From Grifola frondosa (lineage: Eukaryota > Basidiomycota > Agaricomycetes > Polyporales > Grifolaceae): a stretch of DNA of 22,154 nucleotides. Positions 8,612 to 19,135 of this stretch are shown piece after piece. Location of the stretch: contig LUGG01000050.1 in the NCBI GenBank assembly GCA_001683735.1, positions 1 to 22,154 on the forward strand. The letters are read 5' to 3'. A program made the translations under genes and the position numbers. Position 1 is the stretch's first letter. Each line of letters starts with the position of its first letter. Below the pieces are notes generated by a model. The model searched no databases. It was given only the letters and a program-made list of their open reading frames with translations, and was not told where the DNA came from.

Positions 8612-9472
8612 GTCCAACCTGCATCATTGTTGTACCGAACAATTCCGAAACTGCAAAGATGAACTTTAGTGACCCGAAAACGCGCATCTGCAAAACACAG
8701 CCAATTACCACCTTGCACACCTCATCGTTGTCCTAGAAGTGAGAGAGAGACACGATGACTGCATAGGCCCAGGCACATCTGCAAGGTCCCCGATTATCCC
8801 TCTCGCCGCCGGTCCCATCTATAATCCCACTACGATCCCTGTATCTCTGACACACGGGGCATCTGCATCACTCCTCCGACCACATCGGATGCTATGCATC
8901 CTACATTCGCTCCACTGCAAGTGCCAAACGAAGATGGATGCGTCGATTTTGCACCGAGGACGTGACAGACGTCAAGATGACCGGTCCTAGTGTACATGAG
9001 CGTAGAAACTAGAAAGGCTTGTGGCAGGAAAGAAGGTGTAGAACACGTACATCGTCCGCATGCATACGAACACGAACCTGGTAAGACGTTGAGCCACACT
9101 GATAATGCCGAGATTCTGGTCAGGCTCAAAGACAGTGGGTGAAAAAAGAGAGGCCTCGACGTGAAGAGTTCGTATCATCATTTGGAGATTCTGCAACTGG
9201 CTTTGTTACAGTATCTGTCTATAAAACAGAGAAATACGTGAGGAATTTCTATGTCACAGAGATTCACCTCAGCGACGACTGGTCTGAATACTCACTGTTA
9301 GAGCCCCGTTTCCAAGAAATGAGCTCACTAGCGATTTTGAAATCACTGTCTCGTCATTGGGATGGAGGGAGCCGATGCATTCGACAGGTGCAAGTGGACG
9401 AATTACGTATGCGAATTCGAGAAATTGCACAAAAACATGGAAATAGCGAGAACAGCTCGAATACGCATGTAG
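8612..9472 (+). pseudogene. Fragment of the array unit: right-end gene, 3' part
   Basis: Two islands match the plus-strand gene at the right end of the duplicated unit. Bases 8617-8700 read CIIVVPN and FSDPKTRICKTQ, matching IIVVLN and FSHPKMRICKIQ in copy B near 21550-21630. Bases 9419-9472 read EKLHKNMEIARTARIRM then stop, matching EKLHKEMEMMRTARTRT in copy A (14470-14520). The DNA between is not visibly similar. An open frame at 9139-9486 overlaps the second island in another register and I do not trust it. The fragment abuts the left end of copy A at about 9500, as expected if an earlier unit once lay to the left. Confidence 0.5.
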
Positions 9473-9560
9473 CCATTGTGCGGTAGAACGAAGTCAGGAC
9501 TAAGCAAGGTGGAATGAAGGTGTCGCATGCATAGAGGTACTGGTCCGCTTTTTCTGCAGC

Positions 9561-10914
9561 GTGAATTGTTGGACCCGGCGCTGTCACAACATGCCATTGT
9601 CAGGAAGCACGCAAGCAAGAGAAACGGCATACATATGTACCGTACAAGTAAAATTCAAATGCCACGAACATCGGAGGACAAGGTGGAGCATGAAGGGAGC
9701 CATGGCGCAGCTTCATGCACATGTAGGCTCATCAAAAGTGACAGATGCGCCTGCCGTGGCCATCTCCTTGATCGTCCGACTGGTGGCGACATTGGAGGCC
9801 TGAGGCGACGTGAGGCCAAGGATTGAATTTGCTCGAACAGACGCCGCGATCGCACAGGTCGATGTGAACGATCGACCGCCGTCCACGTGTACTCCACGCG
9901 TCAATATTTCAATACTCTCTATGCTCGCGTATTTTGTACGAAGCTAGTTTCTTCTTTGTATTATATCAAGTTTCCTCGACGATCCACTCCGCCTGTGGTG
10001 CGCTATCTCAACTGGGCACCCGAACGTTCCTTGCGCTACGCTCCGCATGAGAGCAATGCGGACCTGACGACAGTGATGTATTATAGCCCGAGTGAGTTAC
10101 CATCGCATTGCGGCAAGCTCGTAATCGCTGTCGGACCAAAGTGCGTTGTGCAAGTATATTCTCTCGATCCTTCTGACCGATGCACCTGAAATTGCAGCAT
10201 TTGCCCGACGTGCACGCTTGAAATACGTATGTGACTTGCTTGCGTAGTAACCGAAATCTCCCAGCGTCTCTGAAGGATGGTGCTGGTTGGCGCTGTTGGA
10301 CTTTGAACAGCGCAAGCAGCCTCCGATCGTGAACACCGGTCAGAAGAAATTCTGCATTATCGGTACGTAGCAGTCTCATTACATACTCGGAGGGGTTGCT
10401 GGTTGATATTACATGTGGTGGTCCCGCTGGAGGTACGTTCGCTGCGGAGCCTTTTCTCCCCGTTTATTGGCGTTCGATGCTAAGCTCTATTTTAAGCATG
10501 CCTTCCCAATTCCCATACGCTGTCCACTGCGGGGCTTCACGCTTTCCTACGCTGAGGTCGTAGCAGACGCCAACCGTCGCTCGTGCAGTTGGTTAATATT
10601 ATGCCCAATGAAGTTGCCTCAGTCACTCATAGAACTTTTACATTGGTTTGCGAGACCGCTGAGTGGGCCCACGGTTTGTCGCCTACACATGCGCGCTATC
10701 CACTACACAATGAGGACGTTCAGGCGAGAGCTTATCTGGATATTGACGTAACGTCACTGTGTGTTCAAGCTGTGTGTCCCGCTCGGACGTTGCATGAAAT
10801 TATGAGCCGGGATCGGATCAGGGAAGATGGTGGTCACAGAAGAGGGCAAAGATAACGTTCCTCGCTTCCCCCACCTACGTCTCAGATCGTGAGTCTTGCA
10901 TTTACAGGGTCATG
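9561..10914 (+). pseudogene. Unknown gene remains conserved in both array copies
   Basis: Three protein-level matches to copy B show former coding. QVKFKCHEH...KGAMAQL...KVTDAP...VRLVATLEA ends at a stop (9801-9803). LLDFEQRKQPPIVNTGQKK then FCIIG (10290-10362) is followed by a GT donor. VVTEEGKDNVPRFPHLRLR ends at 10888, followed by MSEAEQYA at 10912. Copy B has LLDFEQAKQGPIADAGRKK plus three extra codons (LPN) before FCIIG, an in-frame indel typical of coding sequence. Copy A has a stop (TGA) just before the VVTEE exon where copy B is open. I could not link the pieces into one frame and do not recognise the protein. Confidence 0.45.
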
Positions 10915-11428
10915 AGCGAAGCTGAGCAGTACGCTGTGGAGTTCGTATGGCTCGATTGCAGCGTGTCTCGCATGTGCAGTACATACACTTCTGGTACGTG
11001 CTCAAGCATATTCCCTCAGCACCGATTACTTTGGTGCACATCGGTGTTGGACATACCGTGTGATGAGCGTGATCATTCTGTTTTTCCATTCGCAGCGCGC
11101 CATGATGAACACCCCACCAGTGAACCATTGATACCGATGTACCTATCTATTAGATAGAGCTTCCGAATAATAACTGGGCATCACCTTCGCCCACAAATAT
11201 AGAGGGGTATATGCGAAATAGTGGTGTGGTTTAGTCTACGATCATGTGGCGGCAGGTCTATAAATTATGATGCCAAGTACATTATTCCAAGAATGCGACA
11301 CCGAAGTGTAACGCCCAACTTCAGTCGCGTTCCATTCCCGCAAGCATCTTTCTTCTAAGGTTAGCATTAGCGCATGCAAGGTGTCAACGATTCATATCAT
11401 ACGAACCAGAACATATCACTGTCCTAGT

Positions 11429-13116
11429 TCACACTCTGACCCTGGACGGACCAGGTTCGGCTTCTGATGGCGCAAGAACACTAGCATGGCCTGAAGCCAT
11501 TTCCTGGTCGCGGTTCAGCGTGTTCTCATGCTCGCTTTCTTCACCGGGTTCCTGCTCGTCCGAGGAGCCAGGGTTGATCGCAGAGAACGAGAATTCGTGC
11601 TCCAGAGGGGCGCCTAGAGGTTCGACGAAGTCCGCAAACTGGATAGAACCGACAAACGACGGGCGACTTGCATCTTCGGTGCCGCGCTGGGATGCATCGA
11701 CCTCGCGGAGATTGAGCATGAATCGTGATATGATGATTGCTGTTATTCTGTATGATAACGGATATCAGCAGAAACCAAAATGAACAGCAATTAATTGCGG
11801 TTACTTACGGGTCGATGAAGGAGGCGATATACGAGGTATCTTCCTGATGATGGTACACACGTCTCGTGAGTGAGTATCGGCAGGGGATGCTAGACACATC
11901 CACCTACAAAAGTTTCTCCAAAGTATCGCAATACAACATCTGCAATGTTCAAGATCAACAAGGCTCTATGAGGCACATAGTTGTCAAATAACAGCAGGTC
12001 TGTGTTGACCATTCGTGACCTACAAGAAGTATATCGTGCCTGATGGAGTTTCATCAGGTCGGCACATATATCGAGGCAGGCATTGATACTGACCATCCCT
12101 CAAGATCAATGTGTGCAATGGAGTTCGGAGATTAGCCTCTGCGACACCTCGACTTCTCCAGTATGTCTGGTGTACAGTCACTGCAAGAACAAGCACGTCC
12201 GCAGTGATTGTTGTTGCACGCTCTACATATCCCACTGCGAGTGTTACGTGAGCTAATCACTCAAGCAATATGACGCCGATAGCAATACATACATCTATAT
12301 GACATACGGATTCAGTCGACAAGATGCAGTGACAGGGACGAATTTCACTGACGTGTTTGTGAGCTCCGATGAGACCAACCTGACATTTGTGCAATTGATG
12401 GGAGGTGGAGCTACAATCACCAATTGCTGCACATCCACAAACTAGAGGTATATGTCACACTTCAATTATATGCAAAGCTCAATGCAGAGGACAGGGCTCA
12501 CCAGTTCAATGCCAACGGGGACCAGTGTCAAGGTGAATATCAACGATGCAATTCGCCATCGACGACCAGACAACGCATACACTCGGAGACACGAGCATGC
12601 TTCACAGAATATGGATGGCCAATCAGCCGCAAGAATATCATATGATCAATGGGGACTCACCAGCCACAAGCAAAATGAAGACAATACCCAAAGGTACCTG
12701 CAACCAAGTTAACGCGGAACAGCTCTAAAAATTTGAGTGGGTTGAGACAGTCTACAGCAATTGGACACGAACTATACCGTTGATGATAGTGGAAGTATTG
12801 TTGGAAGGGTGAGAATATTCACTAGAAGAATAGGGTATCTTGCTAGCAAAAATGCTAAGGTGGCCGCCGAAAATGGACGCTTCCAGACCAGTTGTAATTC
12901 ACGATCAAACGTGATTAGATATTCATAGACTAGGAGAGCTGCGACGAATAAGGACGAGAAAATGACTCGAGATCGTAAGTAGACAACTGACCGGTTGCCG
13001 ATACAGTGCAACATATTGCGATGAAGCTACGTGATAGGATACGTTAGATGAGGAAAGATTGCATTGAGCACCACTCACAGTTGCTGGTACTCTTCGGCAA
13101 TGGCACCAGATGACAT
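11429..13116 (-). CDS. DUF6533 family membrane protein, copy A (11 exons)
   Basis: Exons on the minus strand: 13116-13079, 13026-12992, 12938-12778, 12724-12661, 12599-12502, from 12441 to about 12320, 12234-12094, 12039-12024 (16 nt), 11965-11908, 11843-11809 and 11747-11429. Introns are 52-64 nt with GT-AG ends. The N-terminal part has the family hallmark YEYLITFDRE followed by LVWKRPFSAATLAFLLARY; later parts have LRVYALSGRRW, LILRDGTIYFLALLI and ITAIIISRFMLNLRE, then an acidic cytoplasmic-type tail. Hydrophobic segments repeat along the chain, consistent with a seven-helix integral membrane protein of about 360 residues, usual for this fungal family. Function of DUF6533 proteins is not established; a receptor-like or transporter role is speculative. 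The exon 6 to exon 7 junction does not keep phase with any good donor. Confidence 0.85.
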
Positions 13117-13175
13117 GATATGAGGTAGTTCGAAGGACTTGGGATTGAATGCTTGGGGAGGGACGGGAGATCCAA

Positions 13176-13186
13176 CTCTTATATCC
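13176..13186 (-). promoter_or_regulatory. TATA-like element of DUF6533 copy A
   Basis: GGATATAAGAG on the minus strand lies about 60-70 bases before the ATG at 13116. The same word is at the same distance in copy B (20885-20895), inside a well-conserved upstream stretch. The 13187-13538 region has no gene I can support and is probably the shared promoter of the divergent pair. Confidence 0.45.
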
Positions 13187-13538
13187 ACCCTCGACGACAG
13201 CATCACCGCACTGAGATACCCTCGCTGTCACTATCTGATTGACCGTATCTATGCTGTGATATTTCCAGAGGCACAGTTTCGTCCAAAACGCAATTAAATT
13301 ATATGGAATGGCCCACTCCAAGAGGACATTCCAATGCACAAAGCTCACCTCAGCACCGCATTCAAGCACTGGTGATAATGCTCACTCAAGACCCCAGCGT
13401 ATCACGGTTGAGTCCCTGACAACGCGAAGGAACACTTGAAGGTTCGCCGCGAGTAGTCGAGATAAGGCGACTGCAATGATATATCGCTTCCGAAAATATT
13501 GCAACACGCATCCACGGACCATGCTAGACATCAGTAAG

Positions 13539-14535
13539 ATGAACAACGCAGAGAACAGCCTGATCGGCCATGACATCTTCTCCGAACATACAACAGCACG
13601 GATTCAAGGTGCGCAAACGACGGTTGTAAATAGACAACCCATCATCGAACGGGGGGGGGTCAGAAGGAAGTCGAAGCAGAGGCTGCGTATCAACCACGGT
13701 AAGTTCGTTGTTTGCCAGATGAGATGGGAATAGAGCCAGTGGCGATCTCGATCTCGGTTGCACATTATCCGTCGAGCGATGTGCTGCGTCCACGGCGGAG
13801 TGCAACGATGCTCCGCCGTCACGCAACGATATATATACCAGCGATGAACAAAGTTCAACTCCGCATCATTGTTGTGCCGAACGTCATAGAAGAAGGTGGA
13901 CTTCAGCCACCTGCAAACGCGCATCTGCAATATACAGTCGCCCGCGATCGCGCGTCATCATTGGGCCAGCTGCTAGAAGTGCGAGTGAACAGCAGGGACC
14001 ATCTCGGTCGCTCGCAGGAATGCGCGGAAGATGTGGAGTGCGCGTGTCGTCCCATACAAATAAGTTCCATCTGACTGTAGCATTCTAAAGCACAGGTGGT
14101 TCCTCGGAGAAATCATTCATGTTGGCTGAGAGCTCTGAGAAGTCCAAAAACAGTGCGGGGAAGAAATTATAACGATTTGAGCTTGCCGCAAACACTACAT
14201 GGTCCTTCGGATGTTTGATATGTAGCTTATACATTCGGCTTGGAACAGCAATTATGTGACGGACGTCTGCGCACGACTACGTCAGTCGGGGCGTAGAGTC
14301 CTGCAGGATTCAGCGACCGCTCATCGTTCGAAGCCCACGTGATTCACTCACATCGCACAATACGCGTACCATAGCAAACGCACTGTGGTGCTGAATATAG
14401 CGACAGCGATACATTCTGCAGTCCCCCGTCGGCAGGCCAGCTACTAGTCGGGGAAGACTGTGTGGCTTGGAGAAATTGCATAAAGAAATGGAGATGATGA
14501 GAACGGCGCGAACGCGCACGCCAATGGTCGGCTGA
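13539..14535 (+). pseudogene. Divergent companion gene, copy A (frameshifted)
   Basis: The frame starts MNNAENSLIGHDIFSEHTTA and reads IQGAQTTVVNRQPIIE. A run of nine G (13651-13659) then shifts the frame relative to copy B, after which QKEVEAEAAY resumes in another register. Further pieces are IIVVPN near 13865, GLQPPANAHLQYTVA near 13905, and the end EKLHKEMEMMRTARTRT with stop TGA at 14533-14535. A GTAAGT donor follows QKEVEAEAAY in both copies. Copy B keeps the first part open. The gene is divergent from the DUF6533 gene, its ATG 422 bases away. The Gln/Glu-rich, soluble-looking sequence matches no family I know. Confidence 0.5.
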
Positions 14536-15127
14536 ACATATGGTGATGACTGTGTGAGTAGGTGAGTGTAATCAGGTGGACTGTGAGGTGGCGCACAGAC
14601 ATTGGTCGGATGCGGATTTGTGAATGCAAGATGGCGCATGTTGAGAGGATACGCGAGGGGACCATCTAGGACGGGGAAAAGTGTCAAGCCAAGCCGCAGG
14701 GAGCTCGGAAGCGGCGCAGTAGCATATATATGTCCTCTGCTTGTTCACAGCGTGCATTTTAGTTGTATCTGGTATTATCTGGTATGCCACATGCAATCTA
14801 TCAGCAGGCTTGCGCATGAGAGGAATGACGTATGGATGCAGCACAAACTCTAACGCCACAAGGACCGGAGAGCAAAGTGGACAACGAAGGGTTTGTAGGA
14901 CATTGAGAGCGATAAGCAAGCGGGAAGCAGTGAGATAGCAGATGGGAAGAGAGGGGACCCGGCAGAAGAGGACGGCGGCTGATAATGTTCGCAGAAGAAA
15001 TGGGATGAGGAAGACGGGAGCCTAGTCTACCGGGTCATAGGAGACCGGGAGTCAGGGCGAGAGCGACGCTCACGGTGGCTCAACCTTGGCCCACTCAGGA
15101 GAAATCCGGACAATGCTCGTCGCGAGC
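14536..15127. other. No gene; likely upstream region of the transcription factor remnant
   Basis: Frames on both strands are short and low in recognisable sequence. GCATATATATG near 14727-14737 is TATA-like but about 390 bases before the ATG at 15128. G/A-rich sequence fills 14880-15060. Confidence 0.35.
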
Positions 15128-16421
15128 ATGGAGTCTCTGTCACCAGCAACATCCATCGACTACGACGACCCTCGGGCAAGCGACGGTGGACGGCGGGCCC
15201 GTGTACACGAATTGTCGGCAGGGAAAGAACAGGTGCGTGAGGACGGGTCCGCATCCCTTGTCGTCACTGTTAGTTGAGCGGCACCCCTTCCAGAGAAGAA
15301 AGATGTGCAGGCCATGTCCAAGTCAGCGTGGAGTAAGTTCTTAGCCGTCCGCTTGTCGCCGCACAGCACTGTTACCCACCGCTTCCATTCGCACTCACAC
15401 GACTCTCAAGTCTGGAATAATAAGCATCCTCACCCTATAATCGTTCTTCCGGCTGATCGCCACCTTGTCGTTGTCCCCATCACCCAGGTCATACAGAGCC
15501 AGGCATAAATCCTCCGTTGCGCGCATTCTCTCCACCGTCCACTCCCGAAACCAAGCTTAGAGCAAAGTGGGCAGCGAAGAACATCATGTGAGAAGTAGCA
15601 AGTACGTATGACCAGGACAGTCTCTGCAAGTCTCTGGCAGTGAGTCGGAGATGGCGATCTTTGTGGCTGCGATCGATCTAACGCGCTCCACGTGGCATAC
15701 GCGGCTACCAGAGACCAAGACTTGTCCGTTTATGTCTTGCGGTATGCACACTCGTTTCGCACATAGCCTCTTCCGTGCGGTCCTCGAAAGCTCACTGGCG
15801 CCCTGCTCCTAACCCCCACAACCTGCCGAGGCCACATTTGCGACACCACGCCCAACCAGCCCTGCTTCAAGGTATATCATCGGGAACGTGTACCGTAGCT
15901 AATCCATGAGCGGCAAATGGAGCCTCACTATGCAGCTGCCCCAGTTAATTTCGTCGTGATTGGAGCCTTCTGGATGCACTTCTCATCGGCGCAAGCATTG
16001 TTTTCACACATGTAAGCATCTCCTACGGATGCTTACGGGCGCTGCAGAATGTAAATTGTTACGCCAGCTCAGCGATCTCTGGCGCAGACACACAGCGTCC
16101 GAATCATGGCCCAGAAACTCATTTCCCAGGGTTCTCTCATGAGAAACTTCAATCTCTTTCAATGCTCATTGCTCTGTTGTCCTCATGTGTCTTGGTTCTG
16201 CAAGTCGTCAACACCCGTCGCATATCTCTCGTTCGTACCTCTTGATCCACCTCAGCTTTTTCCGGACGTCCTATGTTGCGTGCCTGCGGCATGGAGCACG
16301 AATGGATGGCTCCCGAGCGGGCATGCGATGCGCATGGCGCTGGATTTAGACCTGCACTGTGCGCTGGAGAAGGTAGCAGACGACGGCGGAAAGAAACGGA
16401 CTGAAGAGGAAAGAAATCTCG
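15128..16421 (+). pseudogene. Zn(II)2Cys6 / Fungal_trans transcription factor, truncated
   Basis: The N-terminal frame MESLSPATSIDYDDPRASDG begins at 15128. About 20 codons on, in the next frame, VYTNCRQGKNRC (15201-15236) fits the first half of a Zn2Cys6 cluster, C-x2-C-x6-C, with the first Cys replaced by Tyr (TAC where TGC is expected). CRPCPSQRG after 15305 fits the C-x2-C of the second half, following an intron-like stretch. At 16262-16421 the frame reads AAWSTNGWL, GHAMRMALDLDLHCALEK and GGKKRTEEERNL, a clear match to the Fungal_trans regulatory domain core. The rest of that domain is missing: after a GTGGGT donor at 16422 the sequence gives way to an unrelated minus-strand gene fragment. 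The middle (15370-16250) is hard to read in any one frame. It would have been a nuclear DNA-binding regulator. Confidence 0.7.
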
Positions 16422-16477
16422 GTGGGTATCGGACTCTCTCTCTCACTCCAAATTTACGTCCCTGACACTATTCAATA

Positions 16478-17010
16478 TCACGGTTGTGTCCGCGCGGACC
16501 TGGCTATGTCTACATTGATTTTACCGTCAGTGCGTAGAGACGAGCCGAAAGTCTTCGTATGGTCTGACATATCGCGCTCGACGTTGCTCGACATCTTCCC
16601 CAGCATTATCTCTTCTTCGGCATGTCCCTCGCCAGAGAATCCGAGCTCCCTGGGAAGACAGCGAGAACTCATGGTCCAGCATTGCACCGAGAGGTTCAAC
16701 GAAAGCCACAAAGTGCAGCGAGCACTATTGAGAGCGGAACCTCGCGCTGAAGCCTTCATTCGGTCGACATCATCTACAACAATATTGAACCCGAAAATGT
16801 TTGCACGGACAGTTCGTGGCTTCGCTGACACACGATAGCGTGGACGCTGTGATAGTGCATCAGCAAAGCTTGCGGCACTCGAGGATGATACCCGAGAAAA
16901 AGGGAAGGTTCAAAGGACAGACGGGTGGCGTTCGTGTTGATATGTCCTGGGGAATCGATCTCACGCAGATTGAGGAGGAATCGCGAGATGAGGATAGCTG
17001 ACATGCTGTG
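16478..17010 (-). pseudogene. DUF6533 protein, third 3' end (fragment)
   Basis: The minus strand reads SAILISRFLLNLREIDSPG near 17000-16945, then after frame changes FVAFVEPLGAMLDHEFSLSS (about 16715-16655), ending in an Arg/Glu-rich tail. This matches the last exon of the two intact DUF6533 genes (IIISRFMLNLREVDAS and FADFVEPLGAPLEHEFSFS). Only the C-terminal region is present; no upstream DUF6533 exons are visible between 17010 and 17330. The spacer between the two motifs is longer and different from that of copies A and B, so this is an older paralogue, not a recent third copy. It ends against the truncated transcription factor. Confidence 0.75.
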
Positions 17011-17330
17011 ATTGAGATTGCGCAGGCATCATAAATGAGGAAGGGACGGAACGGGATGAGCATGCCGACGTATTAATGCACTAGCTAATGAACTGAAGTC
17101 GATTCTGGTGGTGATGTGTGATTCACAATGAAAATAGGTCATCAAATCATCCTCCGACTGAGTCAGACGAGAAGCTGGCGTCATCTGCAGCTTTTAGTCT
17201 CGATTAAATTCCAAACGACGCTTCGTGTGTAGTTGTCTGTAGAAAAGGAGGGCAACGGTTCTAGAGGAAAACTAGGAAGATGTCAAATGCCTGTTAGTCG
17301 ATGTGTACACTGCCGCTAGTGGCCGCGAAA
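17011..17330. other. No gene recognised; spacer before copy B
   Basis: No frame of useful length and no repeat that I can match elsewhere in the window. Similarity to copy A begins abruptly at CTAAGCAAGG, 17331. Confidence 0.5.
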
Positions 17331-17399
17331 CTAAGCAAGGTGGACTGAGGGTGTCGCAGGAAACAGGTTCGCTTGTCTGCAGCGTGAACTGTCGGACCC

Positions 17400-18630
17400 G
17401 GCGCTGTCACAATATGCAATCATCAGCAAGTACGCGAGCAAGAGAAACGACATACAATACCGTACAAGTAAAATTCAAATGACACAAGCATCGGAGAACA
17501 ATGTGGAGCGTGAAGGGAGCCATGGCGCAGCTTAATGTACAGGCTCATCGAAAAGTGACAGATACGCCTACCGTTGCAATCGAGAACGTCCGACTAGTGG
17601 CGACATTGGAGGCGTGACGAGGACTGAGCCTTTTGCTCGAACAGACGCCGCGATCGCACAGGTGGATCTGTAGATATGAACGATCGACTGCCGTCCACAC
17701 TGTCAACGCGCGTCAATGCTCTTAAGAGTCTTTTCTTCATGCGAGATGCATTTTCTATGAATTCGAAGCTGATTTCTCCTTTATATGCTGTCACGTTACT
17801 TCGACGATCCTCACACCCGAACGTTCTCTGTGTCATAACCCTAGGCTCTGGATGAGAGCAGCGTGGACCCGACGACGGTGACAGTGTGTCCTAGCCCGAA
17901 TGAGTTGTGATCGCATTGCGGCAAGGTCGTAATCGCTGTAGGGCCAAAGTACAGCGTGCAAGTGTATTCCTGACCGATGCGCCTGGTATTGTAGCATTTC
18001 GCCTGACATACACACTTGAGATGCGCATGCGATTTGCTGGCTGGTGCGCGAACGTAACCTCCCAGCGTATTTGAAGAATAAGCTGCTGATCAGGGCTGTT
18101 GGATTTTGAACAGGCCAAGCAAGGTCCGATCGCGGACGCTGGTCGGAAGAAGCTGCCTAACTTCTGCATTATCGGTGAGTGGCAGTCTCATTGCATAGTA
18201 GGTTACTGGTTGATATTACGAGTGGTGCTTCAGGCCTTCTTACGTTGAGATCGAACAGACACTACCCGTCGCTCGCGCAGTTGGCCAAGAGCGTGCCATA
18301 TGAAGTTGCCCCCATGAGTCAGAAAACCTTCTACATCGGTTCGCGAGACTGGAGAGTGGGCTGTCACTCCACCACGGTTCGTCGCGTACACATGCGCGCT
18401 ATCCACTACGCAGCGAGGAAGTTAGGGTGAGAATTTAACTTATATTGACATACCATGACTGCGCGTCCAAGAGAAGTGTGCGGCTCAGACTTTTCATGAA
18501 ATTGCGAGCCAGGATCGGATCGGAAACGGGGGAGACGGTGGTCACAGAGGAGCACAAAGATATGGTCCCTTGCTTCCCTCACGTACGTCTCAGATTGTGA
18601 GTCTTGTATTGACAGAGTCATGAGCGAAGC
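17400..18630 (+). pseudogene. Unknown gene remains, copy B counterpart
   Basis: Matches the copy A remains at 9561-10914: VRLVATLEA before a stop at 17615-17617, LLDFEQAKQGPIADAGRKK with LPNFCIIG (18093-18174), and FMKLRARIG leading into VVTEEHKDMVPCFPHVRLR (18496-18596), then MSEAEQYA at 18620. Here the reading through FMKLRARIG is open, unlike copy A, but the first piece has a stop (TGA) where copy A has TGC. Each copy is thus broken at different points, so breakage happened at least partly after duplication. Protein family not recognised. Confidence 0.45.
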
Positions 18631-19135
18631 TGAGCAGTATGCTATGGAGCTCATATGGCATATGGTTCGATCGCAGCGTGTCTCGTCAGTACATACACAT
18701 CAAATATTTGGTGCGTGCGCCTCAAGCATACTCTTTTAGTACCCATGATTCTGGTGCACGTCGATGTTGGACGTACCATGTGGTGAACATGATCGTGCTC
18801 TTTTTCCATTCGGAATGCACCATGATGAACAACCCACCAGTACGCCATTGATACCAATGCATCTATGTATTAGATACAGATTTGTATAGTGACTGGGCAG
18901 CGCTGTCGCCCACAAACATAGAAAAGATATTCGAGTTGGTTGCATATGATACGATCATGCGGTTGCAGGTCTATGAGTCATGACACCAAGTACAATATTC
19001 CAAGAAAGCATCGAAGTGTGACGCCCAACTTCAGACGTGCTCCAATTCCCGCAAGCATCTTTCAGGGTTAGCATTAGTGCATGCAAGGCATCAACGATTA
19101 ATATCATACGGACCAGAACATATCACTGTCCTAGT

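Larger units (their letters stand above)
9500..14470. repeat. Segmental duplication, copy A
   Basis: From CTAAGCAAGGTGGA at 9500 to GGCCAGCTACTAG near 14450 this segment aligns collinearly with 17331-22154. It holds plus-strand gene remains (9560-11100), a complete minus-strand DUF6533 gene (11429-13116), its promoter and a divergent plus-strand gene (13539-14535). Introns and flanks are similar as well as exons, so the copies arose by DNA duplication. Indels between copies are frequent outside the DUF6533 exons. The offset drifts from 7831 at the left end to about 7680 at the right end. Confidence 0.9.

Noticed and set aside
8328..8720. Minus-strand ORF with repeated MYPTQ words
   Set aside because: The repeats come from the 33-nt tandem DNA repeat, and the GVEPTTSR peptide is read-through of the tRNA-like unit.
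9139..9486. Plus-strand ORF of 115 codons
   Set aside because: In the part shared with copy A (EKLHK...) the conserved frame is a different one, so this frame is probably not the coding one.
12424..12728. Three overlapping plus-strand ORFs in copy A
   Set aside because: They lie antisense to DUF6533 exons 4-5 and are interrupted in copy B, so they are shadows.
13923..14687. Minus-strand frames opposite the right end of the companion gene
   Set aside because: Protein-level agreement between copies A, B and the 8.6 kb fragment is on the plus strand, not in these frames.
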